Part shown: one piece after another, positions 23,994 through 34,802 of the stretch
How the letters are laid out: each line of letters starts with the position of its first letter
How positions within the stretch are numbered: position 1 is the first letter of the stretch
Assembly: GCA_015680685.1 (NCBI GenBank)
Contig: MNCI01027120.1
Span: forward strand, 419,390-483,389
DNA: 64,000 nucleotides
Origin: Gnetum montanum
Lineage: Eukaryota; Streptophyta; Gnetopsida; Gnetales; Gnetaceae
Reading direction: 5' to 3'
Made by a program: the position numbers and the translations under genes
The notes under the pieces: generated by a model
What the model was told of the DNA's origin: nothing
Seen by the model: the letters and a program-made list of their open reading frames with translations, nothing else
Databases searched by the model: none

Positions 23994-24000
23994 TATATAA
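23994..24000 (+). promoter_or_regulatory. Gy2 LTR TATA box
   Basis: TATATAA, 84 bp inside the LTR, in the position expected between U3 and R. Confidence 0.55.
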
Positions 24001-24614
24001 ATGCATGTACCATATGCATTTATGACACCTTTTGTCATTTTTGTAGCAAAGCTATTGCAATTTGCTTTTGTAGAAATTAACCAAAATTCTCTCTAAGTGC
24101 TTACAACATAGATTGAGTTGATTGAATAGAGTTTTATTTCAATACATGTTGTACTTGGATAATTCTAGCGACAACAATAAAATCAAGATTAATTCCTTCC
24201 ATTATAGCACTTTGATTAGCACTTAGTTTATTTTTCAAGCATTTTACTTTAAATACATTTTACTTTTTTGTACTTAGGAAATTAATATTTTATTTTGTAA
24301 CAACAAGCGAACGACCACTTTGAGCATGTTATATTAATGCTTCGTAATCTCAGTAGTGGATACTTAGTATGCCTAGCAATAAACACTTGGTAACCCAACA
24401 ACATTAGTATAAGTTTAGGATAGATACAAAAGTGGGAATGGATGCTCTACTCTTACAATAGTTTAGATTACTTTTAATGCTATAATTGGTTAGAAATTAA
24501 TCTTCTAATAACTTTATTATTTTAATATTTTAATAATACAAATATAAATATCATGGGCCTTAGTCACACTTAACCATACCAATGAAGTTAACATAAGTGA
24601 TGATTAGAAAGACA

Positions 24615-24619
24615 AAGAC
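24615..24619. repeat. Gy3 target-site duplication, left copy
   Basis: AAGAC directly before the 5' LTR; the identical right copy is at 34528-34532. Confidence 0.95.
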
Positions 24620-25442
24620 TGATGAGCCGCAATATCGCATACGCAATATTGCATACGGAATATCACATCCACCACGTGATATCACACATGTGATATCGCA
24701 TCCTGCCTCATCTTCTATAAATAAGAGCCGGTGCCCTTTGTTCCAAGGCAGTTAGACTTAGACCCTTAGCTAGACTCTTGCAATTTTGTTATTCCAGAGT
24801 TAGAATTATTTCTGTGTGCCTGCAGTAGGAGTCATAGAGTGGACGGATCTTTATTCAAGCAATTTGTACCTGAGCACAATTTTGTGTACAACAATAAAGA
24901 TAAACTTTATGATAAACCTTGTAGCATACAAATTAAGCTAATTAGTAATTAATTATTGTTTAATGCTTTCCTAGTTAATTAATATCTCTCTCAACCTTTA
25001 ACCCCCTTAGTTAAATACACTCAGTATGACTGCTTCGAGCATGCGTGTACCACTTGGTAACCCAGTAACGATTAGCCTTGGGTAATCCTAGCAACGTTGC
25101 ACTAGTTCAAGATGTGTACGACAAGTGGGAATGGATACTGGTGTTAGGAACATTTAGAAACTAGTTAATGAATAGTTAATGTAAGTTAGCCACTTAGTTC
25201 TCTCTCCCTTTCCTTTATTAGCAGAAGACATAAAAAAATATAAAAGCTATAAAAATCATATACCTCAAGCTTACTTAACCATACAACCCTGATAATATAA
25301 GTAAGTTTGGGAAGACAACGATTGATTAACCTTGAGTGTTCCATTAAGGCTCATAAGCATTTAGCCCTTGAAGTTTGACCGGATCGTGTGTGAAATGCCC
25401 GTATTCATATGGTTGAGTGTAGGGGTACCTCGCCACTCATCA
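24620..25442 (+). repeat. Gy3 5' LTR
   Basis: Begins TGATGAG and ends CTCATCA, a perfect 7-bp inverted terminal repeat. U3 opens with a cluster of palindrome-like motifs (CAATATCGCATACGCAATAT; GTGATATCAC). It has TATAAATA at 24716-24723 and AATAAAGA at 24893. It is 34 bp longer than the 3' LTR, because the palindrome cluster has about 33 bp more here. Confidence 0.95.
24716..24723 (+). promoter_or_regulatory. Gy3 5' LTR TATA box
   Basis: TATAAATA; conserved in the 3' LTR at 33802-33809. Transcription of the element would start a few tens of bases downstream. Confidence 0.65.
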
Positions 25443-25443
25443 T

Positions 25444-25461
25444 TGGCATCGTTGCAGGGGA
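25444..25461 (+). other. Gy3 primer-binding site (tRNA-Asp type)
   Basis: TGGCATCGTTGCAGGGGA, one base after the LTR. It matches 15 of 18 bases of the complement of the plant tRNA-Asp 3' end (TGGCGCCGTTGCCGGGGA), the primer known for many Athila-type elements. Confidence 0.75.
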
Positions 25462-25586
25462 CTTAGTTGTTTGTGCGCTACGTAGAACATAGGAAATCAT
25501 TCATATCGTTGGAACATTAGAATGAAACCTTAGGGTTAATCAAAGGAAGACAAGACAACAGTACATTGCACACTAAACAAGACAAG

Positions 25587-28150
25587 ATGTCTTTTTCTTC
25601 GCATAAGAGCACTTCACCACCTAGGACTAACACAAGAGACAGTAGGTGACATAATACACATAACCAGAATCCACCAATTCCTCTGCAATTTCGTGTGGTA
25701 TATACTCATCCCAATGAGTATGTACCCGATTTCACCTTTATTCTCCACCAAGATGAACAACTGCGTTGGAGAAACTTGGAGGGTAACATAGTGTTGCCTC
25801 TAGACTAATCAGTCCCCAACATGCTCCTTCATGCTCTCACATGAATAGGCATGCCACTTTTATATGCAGAATACATTGCATGTGATCATGACTCAAGGGA
25901 CTATCATCCCACATAAGTGCAACATCAAAGGGACTTGCGATAGGAGAGATGCCATACATCCTTGAAGGGTAAGTGGCCCCATGATGCTTTGCATGTTTTG
26001 AGCAAAATTGAGAATAGTGAACTTGCTTCAATAGGTTCCCCACAAAATGATGTTCCTCCTCCTAACATTGGTAAGGAGGTAGTGTATCAGAACCTCCACT
26101 CCACTATTCACAACCCTAGTTCTGATACCCACGAATATGAAGTGTTCAACAAAGGAACATGAACACACGATAAGGGTCAACATTCTGATCGTGATCATGA
26201 TTGAGGTTGAGACCACCAAAGAGAAGGTAGAAAACACCATCATGGTGATGGTTCTCCTTCTTCTTCACCTTCATCGTCACCTTCACCCTCTCCTTCAGTG
26301 TTTGGACATAGTCATAGGGAAACCAATCATGAGGATAGGGAAAATGAAGTGAAAGACATCAACGAGACAATTGAGAATGAGAATGAGGGCACTCTAAGGA
26401 ATCAAGGCATAGAAGAAGGGGGAGTAGGGAACTGCGTAGACACCATAGATGCTATGAACAAGATGATCACGAAGAACCCCTACTTGTAACTAGAAGCATG
26501 CTAGATATAACAGAGGTTGTAAGAGTTCCAACAAGGCACCAAAAGGATAGTAGGATCAAGAGGTTAGACATGAACAACATCCCATGATTCGAAGGGGGAT
26601 ACAAAAATGATCCTCAAAATCATTTACAAGCATTCCACAATGCATGTGCCTTGCAAAATATAGAAAATGAATGGCAAAAACTAAAGTTGTTCCCAAGGAC
26701 ACTAGTGAAAGAAGCTAAAAGCTGGTACTAGTCCTTAGCATTGGAATCCATTTGGAGGTGGAGTAAAATGTTAGAATTGTTCAATGGTAAGTACCAAATG
26801 TACTCCCGAGTGTCTAACCTGTAGAAGCAAATCCAAGGATGGAAGCAAGGAAATCATGAACCCTTGGATGCTTCCATGGGCTGCTATTACACACTGTTAC
26901 ATCGTTGCCTTGGCCATGGTTATTCGCAGTGGGATCAACTACGCCATTTTGTGGATGGACTTAGGCAAGAAACAAGAAGAACCCTTGGGACGTACGCCCA
27001 AGGAAGGTTATTGGAGCTTAGGTCTCGTCAAATTCATAGATTGCTAGAGTAAGTAGCCAAAGAAGAAGGTGAGCTACAAAAGAGAGAAAGTGCAAAAGAA
27101 TACAACTGAGATCCTTCCCACCGAAAAATGGGAGTGAGATTTTGTGAGGTGGAAGAAGAGTCACCACTTGAAGAGATGGTGAATAGGAAAACTTTGCCTC
27201 TCCAAAAGTTAACAACAGATGTATTGGCAAAGGTAGACCAAATGTGGGACTCCCTAGATAGTAGGTTTGAAACTGTTCTTAAAATTGTAGAGGAGTTTAG
27301 GGAGCAAGGTAGTGACCACGACAAAACGAAAAAGAGAGAAGTGGAAAATGCACGTAATAAGGGTAAGGACAAAATGGCCATCACAAAAGAGGTTGTGGAT
27401 TCAAACACAGACAATGATGGTGGATGCGAGATATGCCAATACGACCATCCTAAGGGATGTTGCCCAGTGATCTCACATCTACAAGAGTATGGGGTGTATG
27501 CACTCAACCAATGACTAAATAAACAGCAAGCACCCCGAGGGTTACCTTATCCCCAAGGTAACCCAAGGAAGTTTCACCAACCTTCAACATATTATCCAAG
27601 TGGAACTCCATCACAACCCGTTGATTAACATCAATAGTGGCAATACCCATAATCATGGGGGATGCCACCACCAAGCCAACAATACCCATACCAGCAACCT
27701 GATCCATATGGCTACTACGTGTAGCATCCAATCTCTCCACGTGACTTTGTTAGTCACGTTACACCACAACAACACTACCAAGCCTATGAGTATTATAGAA
27801 TTCCTTCTCCTAGGGAAGATAATCTATAAATATACCATCCTTCAAATCCATCTGTAGCTCTCACACCAATAGCTCCATTACCACCCGCTCCATCAATGCA
27901 AGGGAAACTTCCTACTCAACCGTAGCAATTTAATGCCACAAGGGCTATGAATCCTCAACCCGCTGTTGGTTCTGACAATGGTATGAAGAAAATACCTTTC
28001 TTCAGAACCAACAGTCCAACCAAGCCCTTACAACCACAAGCGGTTGAACCTCTAAATACCTCCCCATCAAATAAAGCTTCAAAGCTCCCTTCGAACCAAA
28101 CACTGAGCTTAACGCATACGGTTATGTTAACACATGCCATTACTGATTGA
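25587..28150 (+). pseudogene. Gy3 gag
   Basis: Start MSFSSHKSTSPPRTNTRD at 25587, the first Met after the leader and aligned with the Gy2 and Gy4 starts. The capsid-like gag domain (about 26580-27050) contains ENEWQKLKLFPRTLVKEAKS, LELFNGKYQMYSRVSNLQKQ and GLRQETRRTLGTYAQGRLLE across two frames. A 128-codon open segment (27128-27514) ends with a zinc-knuckle variant, CEICQYDHPKGC, at 27425-27460. After that comes a Pro/Gln/Tyr-rich linker (27515-28150). Gag would form the particle that packages element RNA. Stops and shifts make it non-functional. Confidence 0.85.
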
Positions 28151-28677
28151 ATTAAGGTTGGCCACCTTCCCAGGAAATTCTCTAATCTTAGAAGCCCTCT
28201 AATCTATCTCCAAATTTCTAGGAATGAGCCATGCAAAGCTCTTCTAGATTCAGGTTTTGGAGTCAACTTAATATCATAAGAAATGTACAAAGCCTAGAAC
28301 CTACCTCCATTAAAGAAGAGCAATATTCGCCTAGAGCTAGTTGACCAGTCCATCACTATTCCCTTGGGATTGGTGAAGGACATTGTCACCATTGTGTGTG
28401 GGTGGTCGTACGCAGCTGATTTCCTAGTGATACAAGTGAATAACGGTAAAGGGGACTTCCCAATAATAATGGGAAGGGCATGGTTAAGTACTATAGATGC
28501 ACACCTAGGAATTTGTGATCTTTCCCTAAAAATATCTAAGGAGAACACTTTTGAAAAGATCAAGAAGAACAAGGTTCTATGCATCGCATACAGTGATACA
28601 GGGTGCAATTGTGTGCATAGATCATGGGTGGTGCAAAGTTTAGCATTGCTTGCATGCAACCGATGTGCATAAGACAT
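28151..28677 (+). pseudogene. Gy3 aspartic protease
   Basis: The frame reads CKALLDSGFGVNLIS, containing the retropepsin active-site D-S-G, then RLELVDQSITIPLGLVKDI, then YAADFLVIQVNNGKGDFPII, then MGRAWLSTIDAHLG, the late ...I(I/L)GR..L block of plant gypsy proteases. A stop follows shortly after the active site. Gy2 (37400-37846) and Gy4 (57180-57663) have the homologous segment, which allows residue-by-residue comparison. Confidence 0.85.
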
Positions 28678-28869
28678 TTATATACAAAAGTGCCTATATG
28701 CAATAGCCACACGACAAGAAGACACCCAGTGGCTGATAGCTGATCAAGAGAGCAACTCACTAACGTACATGGAACTAACTGAGGGAATAACTTGCACTTA
28801 CATCGAAAGCATAGATGCACTAGAGCAAGTCCGTTGCCAACTTCCAAGCCGTAACCTTGAAAACATCAA

Positions 28870-31765
28870 CTAGGGGAAGTTAGAAATTCCTGAAAAATTT
28901 AAATAAGAGCCCCTAGAATTGAAACCATTGCCCACCGGTCTAGAATATATGATTCTTGAAAATGGAAAATTGGTAATCATCAATGTAAGACTTGCTTCCA
29001 AATAAAAAGAAAGACTGCTGAAAGTAATAAAAAAGTGCAAAAGCCTTTGCCTGGTCATATCCCAAATTAACTAGAATAGATCCTAGGATATGCTAGCATA
29101 GGATTTACACTGATCCCTCCATGAAACCTCAAAAACAACCACAGAAGTGATTGAACCCAAAGTTGAAGCAATTAGTAAAAGAAGAAATAGAATAGCTTCT
29201 TAAGGCTAGGTTCATATATCCCATTGCTGATAGTGAATGGGTTAGTCCTCTAGTGATCATGCCTAGAAAGGGAGGCAGATGGAGGGTGTGCATAGATTTT
29301 AGGCTGCTGAACATGGCAACACTTATGGATTAATTTCCTTTGCCATTCATTGACCAAGTCTTAGACACCATAGCAGGGCATTGCTATTACAGTTTTCTGG
29401 ATGGCTATAGTGGATACAACCAAATATGGATAGCCCCAGAGGACCAAGCTAAGACAATGCTCACCAGTCCTTGGGGAATGTTTGCGTATAAAAAAATGCC
29501 GTTTGGCTTATGTAATGCTCCTACCACATTTCAACACCTAGTTCTAAGAATATTTCAATAGCAAATAGGGAACAGAGTGGAAGTCTTTATGGATGACTTC
29601 TCCACCTATGGAACAAGTTTTGATCAAGCCTTGGACCGATTAGAGTAAGTGCTGAAAAGATGCGTAGAAACCAATTTAAGGCTCAATTGGCAAAAAAGTC
29701 ATTTAATTGTCCAAGAAGGCATAGTACTTGGGCATGAGGTTTCACATGCAAGAATAGAGGTAGACCTAGATAAAATTAGGGTCATCCAAGGAATCACCTG
29801 TCAATTAGAAACTATCAAAGATATTCAGTCATTCCTTGGACACACTGGCTACTATAGGAGATTCATTGAGAACTTCTCTAAGATTGCCAAACCATTGGTA
29901 GAGCTAACAAAAAAGGATGTACCTTTTGAGTGGACCAGAGAATGTGAACGAGCATTCCAAACTCTAAAAAAAAAGCTTGTAGAAACTCCCATTCTACAAG
30001 CTCTTGACTAGTCCAAACCATTCCACATAATGACTAACGCATCCAATTATGCTTTAGGAGCCATACTTACATAATTAGATGACCAAAAATGCCCTTACTA
30101 CATCCATTGTACAAGTAGAAGTATCACCGATGCACAACTTAACTACATAACTACAAAGAAAGAAATAATGGTTGTAGTGTTTGCACTGGATAAGTTTAGG
30201 CACTATGTGTTAGGTTACAAAGTGTTCATCCACACGGATCATAGTGCAATCTGGTTCCTCATGAATAAGCCAATGGTAGCCCTCGTATTATATGATGGCT
30301 GGTAATCCTATAGGAGTTTGATCTAACGATGATCAATCGAACAGGTGCCGAGAACATAGTTGTAGATCATTTATCTCAGTTGCACTGGGACAACAAAGAG
30401 GATGAATATGTAATGTCTAATCATTTTCTTGATGAAACCCTCTTTGCCAGTGTAGTGAATAACCAACCCACGGAGAAGAACTGGTATAGTAGCATTCTCA
30501 CCTATCTAGTTACTCAACAAACACCACAAGGGTTGGACTTTAGAAAGAAACAACAATTTCTTCACAGAGCCAAGTACTTCATGGAAATCAATGGAAAAAT
30601 TTACAAAGCATGTCCTGATGGCTTAGTTCAATGGTGTGTGCCCAAGGTAGACCAACTGAGACTTCTCCAAGATGCTCATGAGGGCCCTTGTGGGGCTCAC
30701 TATGTGGGAAGAAAAATGACTATTAAGATCTTGCTTGTAGGATATTATTGGCCAACATTGTTTTAGGATGCCCATCAATTTGTCTGATCTTGTGAGCACT
30801 GTCAATGTGATGGGGGAATGACTGCTAAAATGGAGGGTCCGCAACAATGGATTCAACTATTAGAACCCTTCGACATTTGGGAAATAGACTTGATGGGGCC
30901 CATTACACCAATGTCCAATGGAAAAGCTTACATTGTAGTTATCATAGACTATCTAACAAAATGGGCTAAAGTAGCTGCTATTACAGACTGCACATCATCT
31001 ACAGCTGCACGATTTATGAAACAACAAATCGTAAATAGGTTTGGTGTGCCATGTGCACTTATCTCAGATAATGGAACACACTTCATAGGTGTAAATTTTT
31101 GAAAGTTAGTGCAACACTTAAGGGTTGAACATAAATTGACTACACCTTATCACCCCCAAGCTAACGGACAAGCTAAGGTCACCAACAGGGAGATCACTAA
31201 AATATTGACTAGGACAATTAGCAAGTATAGGCAAGATTGGAGCACTAAAATGAGTGATGCTCTTTGGGCATACCACTCCACATGGAAACTCCCTATATGC
31301 TACTGTCCCTATGAGTTAGTGTACAGAAAGCTTCCAACGTTTCTGATTCAAACCGAGCTCTGTACACTATCAATGGCTTGTGACCTCCACCTTGATCTTG
31401 ATCTAGCACAAAAACAAATGTTGAAAACTTTAAACATGCTAGACAAAAATTGATTAGCTACCCTATCATCAAATGAGTTACACAAGGCAGATAACAAGCA
31501 ACATCATGACTTGAATATTTGAAAGGTTAAGTATCAACCAGGAGATAAGGTTCTCTACTGGAACCCCACACATGTGCCACAATGCACAAAATTTCAAACA
31601 CTGTGGGAAGGACCTTACATTATTCATACAACCTTTCCTTCAGGGGCCATGACCATATACAAACCTAAGAGCCTTGATAAGAGATTGTTAGTCAATGTGC
31701 AACAAACCAGACCCTTCCATGAATTTAGAATGGTCAGTGCACATAATACCTCTGAGAAGGGATGA
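28870..31765 (+). pseudogene. Gy3 pol: reverse transcriptase, RNase H, integrase
   Basis: Reverse transcriptase about 29160-29640: YSGYNQIWIAPEDQAKT, YKKMPFGLCNAPTTFQ and the intact catalytic box FMDD (29586-29597). Connection and RNase H about 29830-30330: GYYRRFIENFSKIAKPLVEL and FRHYVLGYKVFIHTDHSAIW; a frameshift lies near 30285. Integrase about 30640-31450: zinc region HEGPCGAHYVG...CEHCQ, core WEIDLMGPITP, ALISDNGTHFIG and NGQAKVTNREI. In the last block the residue expected to be Glu is Lys (codon 31175-31177). The C-terminal tail (31574-31765) holds LWEGPYIIHTTFPSGAM. This is the most complete pol in the window. Confidence 0.92.
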
Positions 31766-33724
31766 CCCTGCTCACTATTTTGGATCTCCTCCTTCCAACT
31801 CAGTCATGGGGGAGATGGCCACCTCTGCTAACCATTTGAGGCCCTCAGTTCCTTTTTAAATATTTGTTTTAAAAATTTCTTTAATTTTTCTTATTTTTGT
31901 TTTGCAACATTGTTTATACTTTTTCATTTCTTTGTGTGATTGTTTGTTTTGTTTGTTTTTGTTTTTGTTCTTGTTTTTGTCTTTTTTTGTTGTTGTTTTT
32001 GTTTTGTTAGATTCATCACCTAATAAATGCTCCTGATGGTAGTATGAACTATATTCTATTGATTGCTAATGTTTGGTTTTTACCTTTGAGTTATAATGTT
32101 GATACTAGAGTATGGTTCTTTTGATATAATAGGTAATGAGTCCATGTCACCCATGCATTCATGAATTTCTATGGTCTTTCTTGGCTTGAAACTATATAGT
32201 CCCTTTCCTTAATAATAAAACTATTAACGAATTGGTGACTAGGCATTTCTCAAACTAAAGAAGGACTTAAGTACTGAAAAGGGTGTGACTTCAAGGGGAT
32301 TTTATGCATTTTTTCTGGCTATTCTCTTGGGTGCTTGGATGTTTTCTTCTTGAGTTTTCCTTACCATTCTGACATTGCTCCATTATTGGGAAGCTGAGCC
32401 AATAAAAATAAGTCTTTGCATGGTGTGGTTCTCATGCACAAAAAAAAAATAGTGAGAATTCAAAGCATATCCCTTAGAAAAAATAATCATTTGGGCTAAA
32501 AACACTAGTTATGGAACTAAACAAACATGTTCCCTCTAACTAAGGCCCTCTCTCGCTTCCTACTTTTCCCTTTCTCGTTTCCTCGAAATGGTGTTGACTC
32601 TTTGGTGGAAGCATTCTTGTTACTTCAAGTGGATGGATTAGCCAAGTGTATTAATGTGAAGTCACTAGATGTGGATTGTTTGAGGTTGGATTTGGAATGA
32701 GATCTACTTGGTCACATTAACCATAAATACACAAGGGGTTGTAAACCACCTTGTTCTTAGGACTCCATTCCATTCTCTTCTCCTCATCATTCTTCCTCCA
32801 TTTTCCACCTCATTGCTGGTTGTATCAGTAGTCTATATTTTGGTTAATGCATTGTCTTCTCTTTGGTGAATTCTTGGGGTTAAGTCTTTAAATTTTGCTC
32901 CCAAATGACATTTCTAGAGCCTACAGACTCTTTGAATGTGGGTTTGTCAAGGCATAAAGGGCACAAGCCTGCTTTGAGGAGGACCCACTAGCATTCCTAT
33001 TTGATGCATCAGTTAATTTCTTTTCCTTAAACATTTCCACAATAAACATTTTTTTTGTTCATTCCCATCTCTGACATCCATTTTATTGACGTTGTTGTTG
33101 TTTATTTTTCTTCATATTTCTTATTCCTTATCTTTTTCCATTCTATCGCTACTGGAGGCTCGCTTTTAGTCATGGGGGCCCTGGTCTAAGTTTTTCAATT
33201 TTTCCTAACCCCTACACCTTGGATAGTCACCAGTGTTATATCTCTAGAATCCATATTGGACATATCACAACTTAGCCAATGGATCTTACACTGAGGCAAG
33301 GTATCAACTATATTGAGATTTACTTATCCTTGCTCATATGTGATTGTGTTGTGTGTGTAGATGGAAATCATATAGCAATGGACTGGACCTAGAGGAAACA
33401 CTCAGGATGGATTGGTGCTGAAACGGTTGTGCAAGGAATAAGATTGATGGCATGGTTATGGATGGACAACGGAAGGCACAATCTTGGCATAAGCAGCAAC
33501 ACTTCTTCTCCTTTTCTCTCTCTCTCTCTTCTCTCTCAGCTGCCAAATAAGGTTGGATGTTAATTGTGTATAGTGTTCACTCTTGTGGTCATGAACACTA
33601 ATGTTGCCATGTATTCTAATGTTGATCCGTTGACATGTCATCCCATTCACCATTAGTTGTCATCAAGTCAATAATCTCATACCTTCCCAATATTTTGTAA
33701 GAAACTCGAGGATGAGTTTTTATT
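31766..33724 (+). other. Gy3 3' non-coding region
   Basis: About 2 kb without a supportable ORF. It contains a T/G simple-sequence run (31941-32007, mostly TTTTG units), GGGTGTGACTTCAAGGGG near 32283, GAGGAGGACCCACTAGCATT near 32976 and a CT-rich microsatellite at 33511-33538. The landmarks recur in Gy1, Gy2 and Gy4. Confidence 0.75.
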
Positions 33725-33738
33725 CAGTCATGGGGGTA
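33725..33738 (+). other. Gy3 polypurine-tract region
   Basis: CAGTCATGGGGGTA directly before the 3' LTR. Gy4 has TTAGTCATGGAGGGA in the same place, supporting its role as plus-strand primer. Confidence 0.65.
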
Positions 33739-34527
33739 CGATGAGCCACGATATCACTTACGCGATATCGCATATGCAATATTGCATCCTGCCTCATCTT
33801 CTATAAATAAGAGGCGGTGCCCTTAGTTCCAAGGTAGTTAGACTTAGACCCTTAGCCAAACTCTTGCAGTTTTATTATTCCAGAGTTAGAATTATTTCTG
33901 TGTGCCCACAGTAGGAGTCATAGAGTAAACAGATCTTTATTCGGGCAATTTGTACCTGAGCACAATTTTGTGTATGGAAATAAACACAAACTTTATGATA
34001 AACCTTGTAGCTTATAGATTAAGAAAATTAGTAATTAATTATTATTTAATGCTTTCCTAGTTAATTAATATCTCTCTCAACCTTCAACCCCCTTAGTTAA
34101 ATACACTCAGTACGACCACTTTGAGCATGCGTGTAGCACTTGGTAACTCAATAATGATTAGTGTTGGGTAATCCCAATAGCATTGCACTGGTTCAGGATG
34201 TGTACGACAAGTGGGAACGGATACTGGTGTTAGGAACATTTAGAAACTAGTTAATGAATAGTTAATGTAAGTTAGCCACTTAGTTCTCTCTCCCTCTCCT
34301 TTATTAGTAGAAGACATAAAAAATATAAAAGCTATAAAAATCATATACCTCAAGCTTACTTAACCATACAACCATCATAATACAAGTAAGTTTGAGAAGA
34401 CAACGATTGATTAACCCTGAGTGTTCCATTAAGGTGCATAAGCACTTAGTCCTTGGAGTTCAACCGGATCGTTCGTGAAACGCTCGTATTCCTATGGTTG
34501 AGTGTAGGGGTACCTCGCCACTCATCA
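33739..34527 (+). repeat. Gy3 3' LTR
   Basis: Begins CGATGAG, so the first base of the expected TG is mutated, and ends CTCATCA. TATAAATA at 33802-33809. Otherwise closely similar to the 5' LTR, with scattered, mostly transition, differences. Confidence 0.95.
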
Positions 34528-34532
34528 AAGAC
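34528..34532. repeat. Gy3 target-site duplication, right copy
   Basis: AAGAC directly after the 3' LTR; identical to 24615-24619. Flanking DNA on both sides is Gy2 LTR. Confidence 0.95.
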
Positions 34533-34656
34533 CAACCACATCATACTTAATTATCTAGAATACTAGCCACTCAAGGTTCCATAAAATTCAACTAAATTAC
34601 ACATACATGCTTGTGATTCATATGGATGGGTGTAGAGAACACTTGTCACTCATCAT

Positions 34657-34676
34657 TGGTGCCATTACTAGGAATG
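34657..34676 (+). other. Gy2 primer-binding site (tRNA-Asp type, decayed)
   Basis: TGGTGCCATTACTAGGAATG, one base after the LTR. Twelve of the first 18 bases match the tRNA-Asp complement, and all six differences are C-to-T or G-to-A. Confidence 0.65.
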
Positions 34677-34802
34677 TCTTCTATGTGCACTAAGTGTTTT
34701 AGAAAATTAAATCATAAAAGATCATTGTCTGAACATAATGAATCACCATTAAGAATAATAATAATATTTTATTCAAGACACACTACAAGAACAAATTGAA
34801 AG

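Larger units (their letters stand above)
24620..34527 (+). mobile_element. Gy3: complete Athila/Tat-type LTR retrotransposon
   Basis: 9.9 kb with two LTRs (24620-25442 and 33739-34527), target duplication AAGAC on both sides, tRNA-Asp-like primer site, gag, protease, reverse transcriptase, RNase H, integrase and a polypurine tract, in the standard Ty3/gypsy order. It is inserted in the Gy2 5' LTR. The coding region is broken by stops and at least one frameshift (about 30285), but key catalytic residues survive (FMDD). It is the best reference copy of this family in the window. Confidence 0.95.
23910..34655 (+). repeat. Gy2 5' LTR, interrupted by Gy3
   Basis: Starts TGATAAAGTC at 23910 and ends CACTCATCA at 34655, the same last nine bases as the Gy3 and Gy4 LTRs. 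Without Gy3 and one target copy it is about 833 bp, close to the 823-bp Gy3 LTR. TATATAA at 23994-24000 is a likely core promoter. Its U5-side sequences (CACTTGGTAACCCA near 24387; GTGGGAATGGATGCTC near 24433) are shared with the Gy3 and Gy4 LTRs, while U3 differs. Confidence 0.78.

Noticed and set aside
27034-27507. 157-codon open frame on the minus strand.
   Set aside because: It is antisense to the Gy3 gag open segment and has no domain of its own; a shadow frame.
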